In this document: piece by piece, positions 1-6,028 of the stretch
Position numbering within the stretch: the stretch's first letter is position 1
Layout of the letters: the number at the start of each line of letters is the position of its first letter
Origin: Thermoleophilia bacterium
Lineage (GTDB): Bacteria > Actinomycetota > Thermoleophilia > Miltoncostaeales > Miltoncostaeaceae
DNA: 48,502 nucleotides
Assembly: GCA_020438485.1 (NCBI GenBank)
Contig: JAGQUM010000010.1
Coordinates: 1-48,502 of the forward strand
Reading direction: 5' to 3'
Program-made: the position numbers and the translations under genes
Notes under the pieces: model-generated
Databases searched by the model: none
Seen by the model: the letters and a program-made list of their open reading frames with translations, nothing else
Told to the model about the DNA's origin: nothing

Positions 1-115
1 CCGCCGGCGCGGACGGCGCGGGCTCGGCCGGCGGCCCCTGGGCGACGGCGGGGCCCGCGGAGATCGCGGCGACCAGGGAGGCGGCCACCATCGACCGCGA
101 TGCGGGGATCGTCAT
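1..115 (-). CDS. N-terminus of a secreted protein (partial, runs off the window start)
   Basis: Only the first 38 codons are present, read leftwards from an ATG at 115. The peptide begins MTIPASRSMVAASLVAAISA and continues through GPAVAQ into a Pro/Ala-rich stretch. This is a classic Sec signal peptide: a short polar start, a hydrophobic Ala/Val core and an AVA-Q-type cleavage site near residue 25. The mature protein is outside the window, so no function can be given. A TACGAT -10 element ends 7 nt before the ATG, which suggests a leaderless message. Confidence 0.6.
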   Translation of the reverse strand, partial: MTIPASRSMVAASLVAAISAGPAVAQGPPAEPAPSAPA

Positions 116-122
116 CGCCCGA

Positions 123-128
123 ATCGTA
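123..128 (-). promoter_or_regulatory. -10 element (TACGAT) for a leaderless transcript
   Basis: TACGAT on the minus strand lies 7 nt upstream of the ATG at 115. This matches the TANNNT plus 6-8 nt plus start-codon geometry repeated across the window. No clear -35 hexamer was seen. Confidence 0.4.
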
Positions 129-176
129 CGCGCACCGCCGGACCGAACGTCCCGCGAGGACTGCCATGCTGAGCCC

Positions 177-1151
177 GTGCACGAGCACCCACACGGCCCG
201 GGCGGGCACCATCACCATCACGACCACGACACGTCCGACCCGCGGGGCAGACGCGCGTTGTCGTGGTCGCTGGGGGTGAACGCGGGCTTCACGGCGCTCC
301 AGGCGGCCGTGGGCCTGGCGGCGGGCTCCGTGGCCCTTCTGGCCGACGCCGGGCACAACCTGTCGGACGTGGCGGGCCTCGCCGTTGCGCTGTGGGCCGC
401 CCGCATCGTGGACCGCCCCGCCACATCGCGACGCACATACGGCTACCGGCGGGCCGAGGTGCTGGCTGCGCTCGCCAACGCCCTGACCGTGGTGTTCATG
501 GCCGGTGTCATCGCGTTCGCCGCCGTCAGGCGCCTCGGGGCCCCCCCGGACGTACCGGGCCTGTGGGTAGCGGTGACGGCCGCCGCGGGCATCGCCGTCA
601 ACGCCGGCAGCGTGGCGCTGATCCACCGCGCCGGGCGCCGCGACGACCTCAATCTGCGGGCCGCCCTGCTCCACCTGGGGGCCGACGCCCTGGCGTCGGC
701 GGGCGTGCTGGCGGCGGGAGTGCTGATCTGGTGGAGGGGCTGGCAGATCGCCGACCCGATCGCCGCGCTCGCGGTGGCCGCCCTGGTCGTGGTCGGATCG
801 TGGGGCATCCTCCGCCACGCTCTGGACGTGCTGCTCGAGTCCGCGCCCTCGCGCATCGACACCGACGCCGTCGGAGCGGCGATGGCCGCCGACCCCGACG
901 TGGAGGCCGTCCACGACCTGCACGTGTGGAGCCTGTCGACCGACTTCACCGCGCTGTCCGCCCACCTCGTGGTGCCCCCCGGCCGGGACTGCCACGGCTG
1001 CCGGCGGCGGGTGGCCGGCATGCTCGAGAAGCGGTTCGGGATCGCCCACTCGACGCTGCAGGTCGAACACCGCCCTCCCCGCCACATCATGCCGGGGCGA
1101 CCGCCGGCCGACTGCCACGCGCCCGTGGATGCCGGCGAAGCGTCACCCTGA
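177..1151 (+). CDS. CDF family divalent metal cation (zinc-type) efflux transporter
   Basis: This 324-residue protein should export Zn2+ or a similar divalent metal from the cytosol in exchange for protons. The N-terminus is His-rich (HHHHHDHD around residues 11-18), as in CzcD/ZitB-type transporters. About six membrane segments follow. The two metal-site HxxxD motifs are visible: ADAGHNLSD in TM2 and HLGADALAS in TM5. A C-terminal ferredoxin-like cytoplasmic domain contains HDLHVWSLS, followed by a Cys/His-bearing tail (CHGCRRR, and a later DCHAP). The GTG start at 177 places the His-rich segment at the extreme N-terminus, as is usual. A CATGCT hexamer ends 6 nt before it and may be a weak -10. 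The gene converges on copA with only 9 bp between them, so this is a metal-resistance neighbourhood. The exact metal cannot be decided from sequence. Confidence 0.9.
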   Translation: MHEHPHGPGGHHHHHDHDTSDPRGRRALSWSLGVNAGFTALQAAVGLAAGSVALLADAGHNLSDVAGLAVALWAARIVDRPATSRRTYGYRRAEVLAALANALTVVFMAGVIAFAAVRRLGAPPDVPGLWVAVTAAAGIAVNAGSVALIHRAGRRDDLNLRAALLHLGADALASAGVLAAGVLIWWRGWQIADPIAALAVAALVVVGSWGILRHALDVLLESAPSRIDTDAVGAAMAADPDVEAVHDLHVWSLSTDFTALSAHLVVPPGRDCHGCRRRVAGMLEKRFGIAHSTLQVEHRPPRHIMPGRPPADCHAPVDAGEASP

Positions 1152-1160
1152 GGCCGGGCG

Positions 1161-3383
1161 TTACTCAGGCGCGTGCCGGCGGGGCCGGAACCCCCTCAGC
1201 CGCAGGGAGTTCGTGACCACGAAGACGCTCGAGAACGCCATCGCCGCGCCGGCGATGACGGGGTTGAGGTAGCCCAGCGCCGCGAGCGGGATGGCCACCA
1301 CGTTGTATGCGAACGCCCAGAACAGGTTGCCCTTGATGGTGGCCAGTGTGCGCCGTGAGAGCGCGATGGCGTCGCCCACGCCGCGCAGGTCCCCGGACAT
1401 CAGCGTGATGTCGGACGCCTCGACCGCCACGTCCGTACCCGTCCCGATGGCGATACCCAGGTCGGCACGCGCCAGCGCGGGGGCGTCGTTGACGCCGTCG
1501 CCCACCATCGCGACCACGTGCCCGGCGCGCTGCAGCCCGACGATCTCCCGGTCCTTGCCGGCCGGCAGCACGTCGGAGATCACCCGGTCGATGCCCACCG
1601 CATCCGCCGCCGTGCGGGCCGCCGCGGCGTTGTCGCCGGTCAGCAGCACGGCGTCGAGGCCCATGCCCCGCAGCGCCGCCACCGCGTCGGCGCTCGAGCG
1701 CTTCGGCTGGTCGCGCACGGCGATGACGCCGCGCACGCGCCCGTCCCACGCCACGCCCACGACCGTGTCGCCGGCCTGCCCCGCGCTGGCCGACGCGGCC
1801 GCGGCCTCGGGGGGCGCGACGGCGCCGCCCTCGGCCAGCCACGCCGGGCGGCCGGCACGCGCAGCGACGCCGTCGACCAGGCCCGACACGCCGCGACCCT
1901 CGTGGTTCGCGAAGCGCTCGACCGCCGCCGGCGCGCCACCCGCCGCCTCCACCACCGCCCTCGCCACGGGGTGCTCCGACGCCGACTCCAGCGCCGCGGC
2001 CACGCGCAGCACGCGCTCGGCCGACTCGCCCGGCATGGGCGTGACGCCCGCCACGTGCATGCGCCCGGTGGTCACGGTGCCGGTCTTGTCCAGCACCACG
2101 GTGTCGATGCGGCGGGTCGATTCCAGCACCTCGGGGCCGCGGATGAGGATGCCCAGCTGCGCGCCGCGCCCCGTGCCCACCATCAGCGCCGTCGGCGTCG
2201 CGAGCCCCAGCGCGCACGGGCACGCGATGATCAGGACGGCGACCGCGGCCGTGAACGCGGCGGTGGCCGACCCCCCGGACAGCATCCACCCCGCGAACGT
2301 GACGACCGCGAACCCGATCACGGCGGGCACGAACACCGCCGACACGCGGTCGGCGAGCCGCTGCACCGAGGCCTTACCCGCCTGTGCCCGCCCCACCAGG
2401 CGGCCGATCTGGGCGAGGGCCGTGTCGGCGCCGACCCGGGTGGCGCGCACCACCAGGCGGCCCGAGACGTTGATCGCGCCGCCCACCACGCGCGCGCCCG
2501 GCCCGACGTCGACCGGCACGCTCTCGCCGGTGATGAGCGCGTTGTCCACCGACGACGCGCCGTCCTCCACGTCGCCGTCGGTCGCGATGCGCTCGCCCGG
2601 GCGCACCACGAAGCGGTCGCCCACGCGCAGCGCCGCCACCGGCACGCGCTCCTCGCGGCCGCGGTCGCCGATCCGGGCGGCGTCCTTCGCGCCACGCTCC
2701 GCCAGCGCCGTCAGGGAACGGCGCGCCGCGCCGGTCGCGCGCCCCTCCAGGTGGCGTCCCAGCAGCACGAGGACGGTCACGAGCGCCGCGACCTCGAGGT
2801 AGATGTGACCGCCGGCAGCGTCGCGCTCCGGCCGCAGGGAGAACTCCATGGTCATACCCCGGTGCCCGGCGTCGAGCAGCAGCATGGCCGCCACCGACCA
2901 CCCCCAGGCCGCCAGCACGCCCACGCTGATCAGCGTGTCCATCGCGGCGCTGCCGTGGCGCAGGTTTCGCCACGCCGCGCGGTGGAACGGCCACGCGCCC
3001 CAGAGGGCGACGGGGGTGGCGAGCACCAGCGCCACCCACTGCCAGTAGTCGAACTGCAGCGCCGGGACCATCGACAGGGCGGCCACCGGCACTCCCAGCG
3101 CCGCGCTGATCCACAGGCGGCGCCCGTTGGCCGCGTGGTCATCGTGCCCCGCGTCGCGACCCCGGCCGGGCAGCAGGGCGCCGTAGCCCGCCGACTCCAC
3201 GGCCTCCACCATCGCCTCGGGCGACGCGACGGCCGGGTCGAAGTGCACGGAGGCGATCTGGGTGCCGTAGTTCACCGACGCGGCCACACCGTCGAGGCGG
3301 TTGAGGCGCTTCTCGACGCGGGCGGCGCACGCCGCGCACGTCATGCCCGTGATGGGCAACTCGATGTCCCGCGTGGCGGTCAC
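1161..3383 (-). CDS. copA: Copper-translocating P1B-type ATPase CopA
   Basis: This 740-residue Cu+-exporting ATPase has the domains in the expected order: an N-terminal HMA metal-binding domain (GMTCAACAARVEK, residues about 14-26), paired membrane helices, the actuator domain with ITGESVPV, the transport-site helix with CPC (IACPCALGLATPTAL), the phosphorylation loop DKTGTVTTG, the nucleotide-binding SEHPVARAV (the HP motif), and the hinge GDGVNDAPALARADL. The open frame continues upstream to 3944, but that extension is Arg-rich antisense of csoR. The GTG at 3383 is preferred because it starts just before the HMA domain and overlaps the copZ stop by 4 bp (GTGA), implying translational coupling. 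It is transcribed with copZ from the divergent copZ/csoR promoter region and should be induced by copper when CsoR releases its operator. Confidence 0.95.
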   Translation of the reverse strand: MTATRDIELPITGMTCAACAARVEKRLNRLDGVAASVNYGTQIASVHFDPAVASPEAMVEAVESAGYGALLPGRGRDAGHDDHAANGRRLWISAALGVPVAALSMVPALQFDYWQWVALVLATPVALWGAWPFHRAAWRNLRHGSAAMDTLISVGVLAAWGWSVAAMLLLDAGHRGMTMEFSLRPERDAAGGHIYLEVAALVTVLVLLGRHLEGRATGAARRSLTALAERGAKDAARIGDRGREERVPVAALRVGDRFVVRPGERIATDGDVEDGASSVDNALITGESVPVDVGPGARVVGGAINVSGRLVVRATRVGADTALAQIGRLVGRAQAGKASVQRLADRVSAVFVPAVIGFAVVTFAGWMLSGGSATAAFTAAVAVLIIACPCALGLATPTALMVGTGRGAQLGILIRGPEVLESTRRIDTVVLDKTGTVTTGRMHVAGVTPMPGESAERVLRVAAALESASEHPVARAVVEAAGGAPAAVERFANHEGRGVSGLVDGVAARAGRPAWLAEGGAVAPPEAAAASASAGQAGDTVVGVAWDGRVRGVIAVRDQPKRSSADAVAALRGMGLDAVLLTGDNAAAARTAADAVGIDRVISDVLPAGKDREIVGLQRAGHVVAMVGDGVNDAPALARADLGIAIGTGTDVAVEASDITLMSGDLRGVGDAIALSRRTLATIKGNLFWAFAYNVVAIPLAALGYLNPVIAGAAMAFSSVFVVTNSLRLRGFRPRRHAPE

Positions 3384-3595
3384 GACCGCCCGGCGACCAC
3401 CCGGTAGCCCGCCTCCTCGACGGCGGCGGCAACGGCGGCGTCGGGCACGGCCTCGCCGCGGACCGTGACGACTCCGCCCTCGAGATCCACGTCCACCGAC
3501 GCGACGCCCTCGACGGCGCCCACCTCCTCGCGGACCGCGGCCACGCAGTGGCCACACGTCATGCCCTCCACCCGATACGTCTGCTCGCCCACCAT
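3380..3595 (-). CDS. copZ: CopZ-like copper chaperone (HMA domain)
   Basis: This 71-residue single HMA-domain protein has the typical length of CopZ. The metal motif GMTCGHCVAAV lies at residues about 11-21 and supplies the two Cu+-binding cysteines. It should bind cytosolic Cu+ and hand it to CopA, whose gene overlaps this one by 4 bp. The open frame extends upstream to 3733, through the operator and into csoR on the other strand. The ATG at 3595 is chosen because it gives the normal family N-terminus and has an AAAGG-type ribosome site upstream. The gene is divergent from csoR, with a 70-bp intergenic region that holds a strong inverted repeat. Confidence 0.88.
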   Translation of the reverse strand: MVGEQTYRVEGMTCGHCVAAVREEVGAVEGVASVDVDLEGGVVTVRGEAVPDAAVAAAVEEAGYRVVAGRS

Positions 3596-3625
3596 CGCCG
3601 CCTTTCCCGTCGGTTCCGCCCGCCC

Positions 3626-3658
3626 AGCATTGCATACCCCCCACCAGTATGCAACGCT
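3626..3658. promoter_or_regulatory. CsoR-type operator inside back-to-back copZ/csoR promoters
   Basis: A perfect 8-bp inverted repeat, TTGCATAC (3630-3637) and GTATGCAA (3647-3654), flanks a C-rich 9-bp centre. This resembles known CsoR operators, which are GC-tract pseudo-palindromes with GTA/TAC ends. Reading right, TTGCAT (3630-3635) is followed after 17 bp by AACGCT (3653-3658). Reading left, TTGCAT (3654-3649) is followed after 17 bp by AATGCT (3631-3626). The dyad therefore spans both -35 to -10 intervals, and one CsoR binding event could shut both directions. The hexamer assignments are inferred. Confidence 0.75.
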
Positions 3659-3665
3659 GGAGGTC

Positions 3666-3989
3666 ATGGGGACCGTGCCACCCGCCGACGATATGCCCGC
3701 CCATCCCCCCGGCCGCGCCGTCTCGCGCGACAAGTCGGCGCTCCTGACGCGCCTTCGCCGGGCGGAGGGTCAGGTGCGGGGCATCGCGGCGATGGTCGAC
3801 GACGACCGGCACTGCGTCGACGTGCTGCAGCAGATCAGCGCGGTGCAGGCGGCGCTCGACAAGGTCGCGCTGTTGCTGGTGGACGACCACGTGCGCGATT
3901 GTCTGGCCGGTGCCGCCGACCCGGCCCAGCGCGATGCCCGGCACGCCGAGCTGATGGCGGCCCTTGCCCGCCTGAGCGCGCGGCGCTAG
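3666..3989 (+). CDS. csoR: CsoR family copper-sensing transcriptional repressor
   Basis: This 107-residue all-helical DUF156/CsoR-family protein contains LLTRLRRAEGQVRGIAAMV, the family N-terminal helix. The Cu+-ligand set C-H-C is present: Cys in DDRHCVDVL, then His and Cys in VDDHVRDCLAG (H-x3-C). Apo-protein should bind the dyad just upstream and release it on binding Cu+, inducing copZ-copA and its own gene. The ATG at 3666 is chosen because the upstream frame runs through the operator. GGAGG ends only 2 nt before it, which is very close for a ribosome site, and an AACGCT hexamer ends 7 nt before it, so the message may instead be leaderless. A related sensor such as RcnR or FrmR is less likely given the copA/copZ partner genes. 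Confidence 0.9.
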   Translation: MGTVPPADDMPAHPPGRAVSRDKSALLTRLRRAEGQVRGIAAMVDDDRHCVDVLQQISAVQAALDKVALLLVDDHVRDCLAGAADPAQRDARHAELMAALARLSARR

Positions 3990-4520
3990 GCGGCAGCGAC
4001 CCGGGCCGCTGCCGCCCGTACCCCGGCGAGCGCGCCGGCCCTCTCCACCGCCGCATTCCGCGTGCTCCGCGCCAGCGAACCGATGGGACCGCGCTGCGTC
4101 CGGAACCCGCCACGCGCCGTAGCAGCGCCTCCTGCGCGGCGTCCTGCGCGTCCGCGGGAGGGCGCGGCACCGTGGCGGCCACTCGCGTCATCCGCGGCAC
4201 GACCCGCCCGGCGAGCGACGCGAACGCGCCCGCGTCGGGCCCGGGCGCGACCGCCACGCGTGTTGCACGTGCTGAGGCGCACGAGGCGGTACAGCGGGCG
4301 GTGGCCGACGGCCGCGGCGACCACCATCAGGCCGCCGGCACGACGCGCGCCACGGCGAGCCAGCCCGGCCCTGCGACGTCGCCGGCGACCCGCACGACGG
4401 CGGCCGCGATCCGCGCGCCCGATCGATGCTTCCGGCGTTGCGCGTCCTCGATGCCCTTTCGGCGTTTCGGCGACGTGGTCGCCCCTCGACGACGCGCGGA
4501 GGCTGTCGAACGGGTACGGG
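3986..4520 (-). pseudogene. Possible frame-broken coding remnant (sigma-70 region 2-like fragment)
   Basis: No intact gene fits here, but minus-strand peptide segments with normal composition occur in successive different frames. They are IEDAQRRKHRSGARIAAAVV leading to LAVARVVPAA and a stop (about 4452-4330), then VGHRPLYRLVRLSTCN (about 4310-4265), then DAGAFASLAGRVVPRMTRVA and ADAQDAAQEALLRR (about 4240-4125), then GPIGSLARSTRNAAVERAGA ending at a TAG at 3986. Between them each frame turns into Arg-rich noise. The third segment resembles the start of an ECF sigma factor (helices before a DAxDAxQEALLR motif). This could be a decayed gene with several frameshifts, or chance. Confidence is low. 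Confidence 0.3.
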
Positions 4521-4580
4521 GGTTAGCTTCGCCGCTTTCGGGGAACGGAACACGCGACCATCCGAACGCGGGAGACCCTC

Positions 4581-4724
4581 GTGAACACCATCCTGTGGAT
4601 CATCGCCGTTATCCTCGTCGTGGCCGGCATCGTGACGATCGTCCGCGGCCAGGTGCTGTGGGGCGCCGTGCTCATCGTCGCCGGGCTGCTCGTGGGTCCG
4701 GGCGGGGTCAGCCTGTTCACCTGA
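4581..4724 (+). CDS. Small GPGG-motif membrane protein
   Basis: This 47-residue protein, too short for most gene finders, starts at GTG 4581, with GGGAG 7 nt upstream as ribosome site. It is almost entirely membrane: one helix at about residues 3-20 (ILWIIAVILVVAGIVTIV), a short polar turn (RGQ), a second helix at about 24-40, then LVGPGGVSLFT. The C-terminal GPGG motif is the signature of a widespread family of tiny actinobacterial membrane proteins of unknown role. A good intrinsic terminator begins 7 nt after its stop, so it is probably a single-gene transcript. The function is not known. Confidence 0.75.
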   Translation: MNTILWIIAVILVVAGIVTIVRGQVLWGAVLIVAGLLVGPGGVSLFT

Positions 4725-4730
4725 CCGATG

Positions 4731-4751
4731 TGCCGCACGGAGCGGCATTTT
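4731..4751 (+). terminator. Intrinsic terminator after the GPGG gene
   Basis: The stem TGCCGC (4731-4736) pairs with GCGGCA (4742-4747) around a 5-nt loop and is followed directly by TTTT (4748-4751). It is one of the few hairpins here with a U-tract. Confidence 0.7.
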
Positions 4752-4755
4752 CGGG

Positions 4756-4787
4756 CCCCCGGGCGCGCGGCGGCGCGCGCCCGGGGG
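4756..4787. terminator. Very strong GC hairpin (14-bp perfect stem)
   Basis: CCCCCGGGCGCGCG (4756-4769) pairs perfectly with 4774-4787 around a GCGG loop. There is no U-tract. It lies directly after the intrinsic terminator and may back it up, or insulate the sigma-factor promoter from upstream reading. Confidence 0.5.
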
Positions 4788-4804
4788 GTAGCCATCGCCT
4801 CAAG

Positions 4805-4849
4805 TGGGACACTAAGATCCCGGTGACGTCTGTCCCATATTGGACGGAC
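4805..4849. promoter_or_regulatory. Operator-like inverted repeats upstream of the sigma gene
   Basis: TGGGACA (4805-4811) and TGTCCCA (4831-4837) form a 7-bp inverted repeat 19 bp apart. GTCTGTCC (4828-4835) and GGACGGAC (4842-4849) form a second, overlapping one with one mismatch around CATATT. CATATT (4836-4841) could be the -10, giving a leader of about 28 nt with GAGG as ribosome site. The regulator is unknown. Confidence 0.35.
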
Positions 4850-4876
4850 GAATGGGTCCAACCAACGAGGTGAACC

Positions 4877-5587
4877 ATGGCTCAGGTGGCGATCCCCATG
4901 AGGACCACCGACAGGACGAGCGACCGGGACGCGATGATCGTGGCGGGCATGCCGCTCGCCCGCGCGCTCGCCCGCCGCTACGAGCACCGCGGCGAACCAC
5001 TCGACGACCTCGAGCAGGCCGCGATGATCGGGCTCATCAAGGCGGTCGACGGGTTCGACCCCGCGCGGGGCGGCGACTTCCGCTCGTTCGCCACGCCCAC
5101 CATTCTCGGCGAGATCCGCCGGCACTTCCGCGACCGGACGTGGTCGATGCGGGTGCCCCGCGGTGTGAAGGAGAACCACGCGCGCGTGGTCGCCGTCACC
5201 GGCGAGCTCACCCAGGCGCTCGGCCGGGCGCCCACCGTGGCCGAGATCGCGGGTGACTGCGACCTCTCCGAGGAGGCCGTGCTGGACGCCGTGGGCGCCC
5301 ACACCGCGTACCGCCCCGACTCGCTGTCGTGGACGGGTCCCGACGACGATGCCGACGAGGTGGACATCGCCGTGGCCGACCCCGGCTATCGCCAGGCCGA
5401 GGCGCGCGCGGACCTCAGCGGCCCGCTGGCGGCGCTGGCCCCGCGCGAGCGGCTCATCATCCACCTGCGCTTCCACCGCGGGCTGGCCCAGTCGGAGATC
5501 GCCGCCATCGTCGGCGTGTCGCAGATGCACGTCTCGCGGCTCATCGCCCGCTCCCTCGAGCGGATGCGCGAGGCCGGGGCGTGGTGA
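4877..5587 (+). CDS. SigB/SigF/SigG-family RNA polymerase sigma factor
   Basis: This 236-residue stress or developmental sigma factor has three regions. Region 2 contains LDDLEQAAMIGLIKAVDGFD and then FRSFATPTILGEIRRHFRDR, the SigF-group core-binding and -10 recognition helices. Region 3 follows (VPRGVKENHARV, then LTQALGRAPTVAEIA). Region 4 contains LAPRERLIIHLRFHRGLAQS with a helix-turn-helix in SEIAAIVGVSQMHVSRLIARS for -35 contact. The ATG at 4877 is preceded by GAGG. The stop overlaps the next gene, whose product resembles the ATPase-fold anti-sigma proteins that pair with this sigma class. The regulon cannot be read here, and no obvious SigF-type promoter was found in the window. Confidence 0.9.
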   Translation: MAQVAIPMRTTDRTSDRDAMIVAGMPLARALARRYEHRGEPLDDLEQAAMIGLIKAVDGFDPARGGDFRSFATPTILGEIRRHFRDRTWSMRVPRGVKENHARVVAVTGELTQALGRAPTVAEIAGDCDLSEEAVLDAVGAHTAYRPDSLSWTGPDDDADEVDIAVADPGYRQAEARADLSGPLAALAPRERLIIHLRFHRGLAQSEIAAIVGVSQMHVSRLIARSLERMREAGAW

Positions 5588-5976
5588 CGATCCCGCCCGC
5601 CCACGCCGTGGCGGACCACCGCGTGGGGCTGCTGCTCGACGTGCGCCCGGGAGCGCTCGCCGCCTCCGTCGCCGCCCGGGTCGCCCGGGCGCTGTCCGCC
5701 CGGGCGGGCTTCACGCTGGACACCGCCGACGACGCCGCGCTGGCCGGGAGGATGCTGGTCCAGGGCGCCGGCGACGCGCCCACCGTGCGGCTGGGCATGT
5801 GCTCGCACGCGCGCGGCGTGCGGATGGAACTCGGGCCGCTGGACGACGCGGACGGCGCCCGCCGCCGGTGCGGTGTGCCGGACGCGGACGCCATGCTGGA
5901 CGCCGTCGCCGACGTGACGGTGGAACGCCGGGACGGGGCCGAGTACCTCGCGGTCGAGATCCGCGAGAGGACGTAA
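5584..5976 (+). CDS. Anti-sigma-like (degenerate RsbW/SpoIIAB-type) protein
   Basis: This 130-residue protein starts at GTG 5584 and overlaps the sigma-factor stop by 4 bp (GTGA); a GTG one codon earlier is also possible. The pattern (a beta strand VGLLLDVRPG, a long helix ASVAARVARALSARAGFT, then an acidic linker and helix DTADDAALAGRMLVQGAG, then strands) resembles the start of the RsbW/SpoIIAB histidine-kinase-like ATPase fold. I do not see a clear N-box or the GxG ATP-lid motifs. The link to sigma control therefore rests mainly on position and a rough topology match. If it is an anti-sigma factor it probably works by binding rather than as a kinase. It could also be an unrelated regulator of the adjacent sigma factor. 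Confidence 0.45.
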   Translation: MTIPPAHAVADHRVGLLLDVRPGALAASVAARVARALSARAGFTLDTADDAALAGRMLVQGAGDAPTVRLGMCSHARGVRMELGPLDDADGARRRCGVPDADAMLDAVADVTVERRDGAEYLAVEIRERT

Positions 5977-5996
5977 TCGTCTGAACCCCTGTGCGG

Positions 5997-6028
5997 CCAT
6001 CCCCCGATGAGGCATCATCGGGGGATGG
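5997..6028 (+). promoter_or_regulatory. Perfect 14-bp hairpin spanning the start codon of the GGDEF-EAL gene
   Basis: CCATCCCCCGATGA (5997-6010) pairs perfectly with TCATCGGGGGATGG (6015-6028) around a GGCA loop. The right arm contains the G-rich ribosome-site candidate and the ATG at 6025. It could terminate the sigma operon (no U-tract) or mask the next start in read-through mRNA. Alternatively CATCAT (6013-6018), 6 nt before the ATG, could be a -10 element of a leaderless message in which the hairpin never forms. Confidence 0.6.

Noticed and set aside
207-233. A His run in the first gene, which could look like an engineered tag
   Set aside because: It is interspersed with Asp, Gly and Pro and sits in a CDF transporter, where native His-rich N-termini are normal. 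There is no linker, protease site or vector context.
3384-3944. N-terminal extension of copA to 3944
   Set aside because: It runs antisense to csoR, through the operator, and contains no HMA-like residues. The GTG at 3383 couples with copZ and gives a normal length.
4756-4787. The 14-bp GC stem as an insertion-sequence end
   Set aside because: No transposase, no second copy and no target duplication was seen. It is better read as a terminator-like hairpin.
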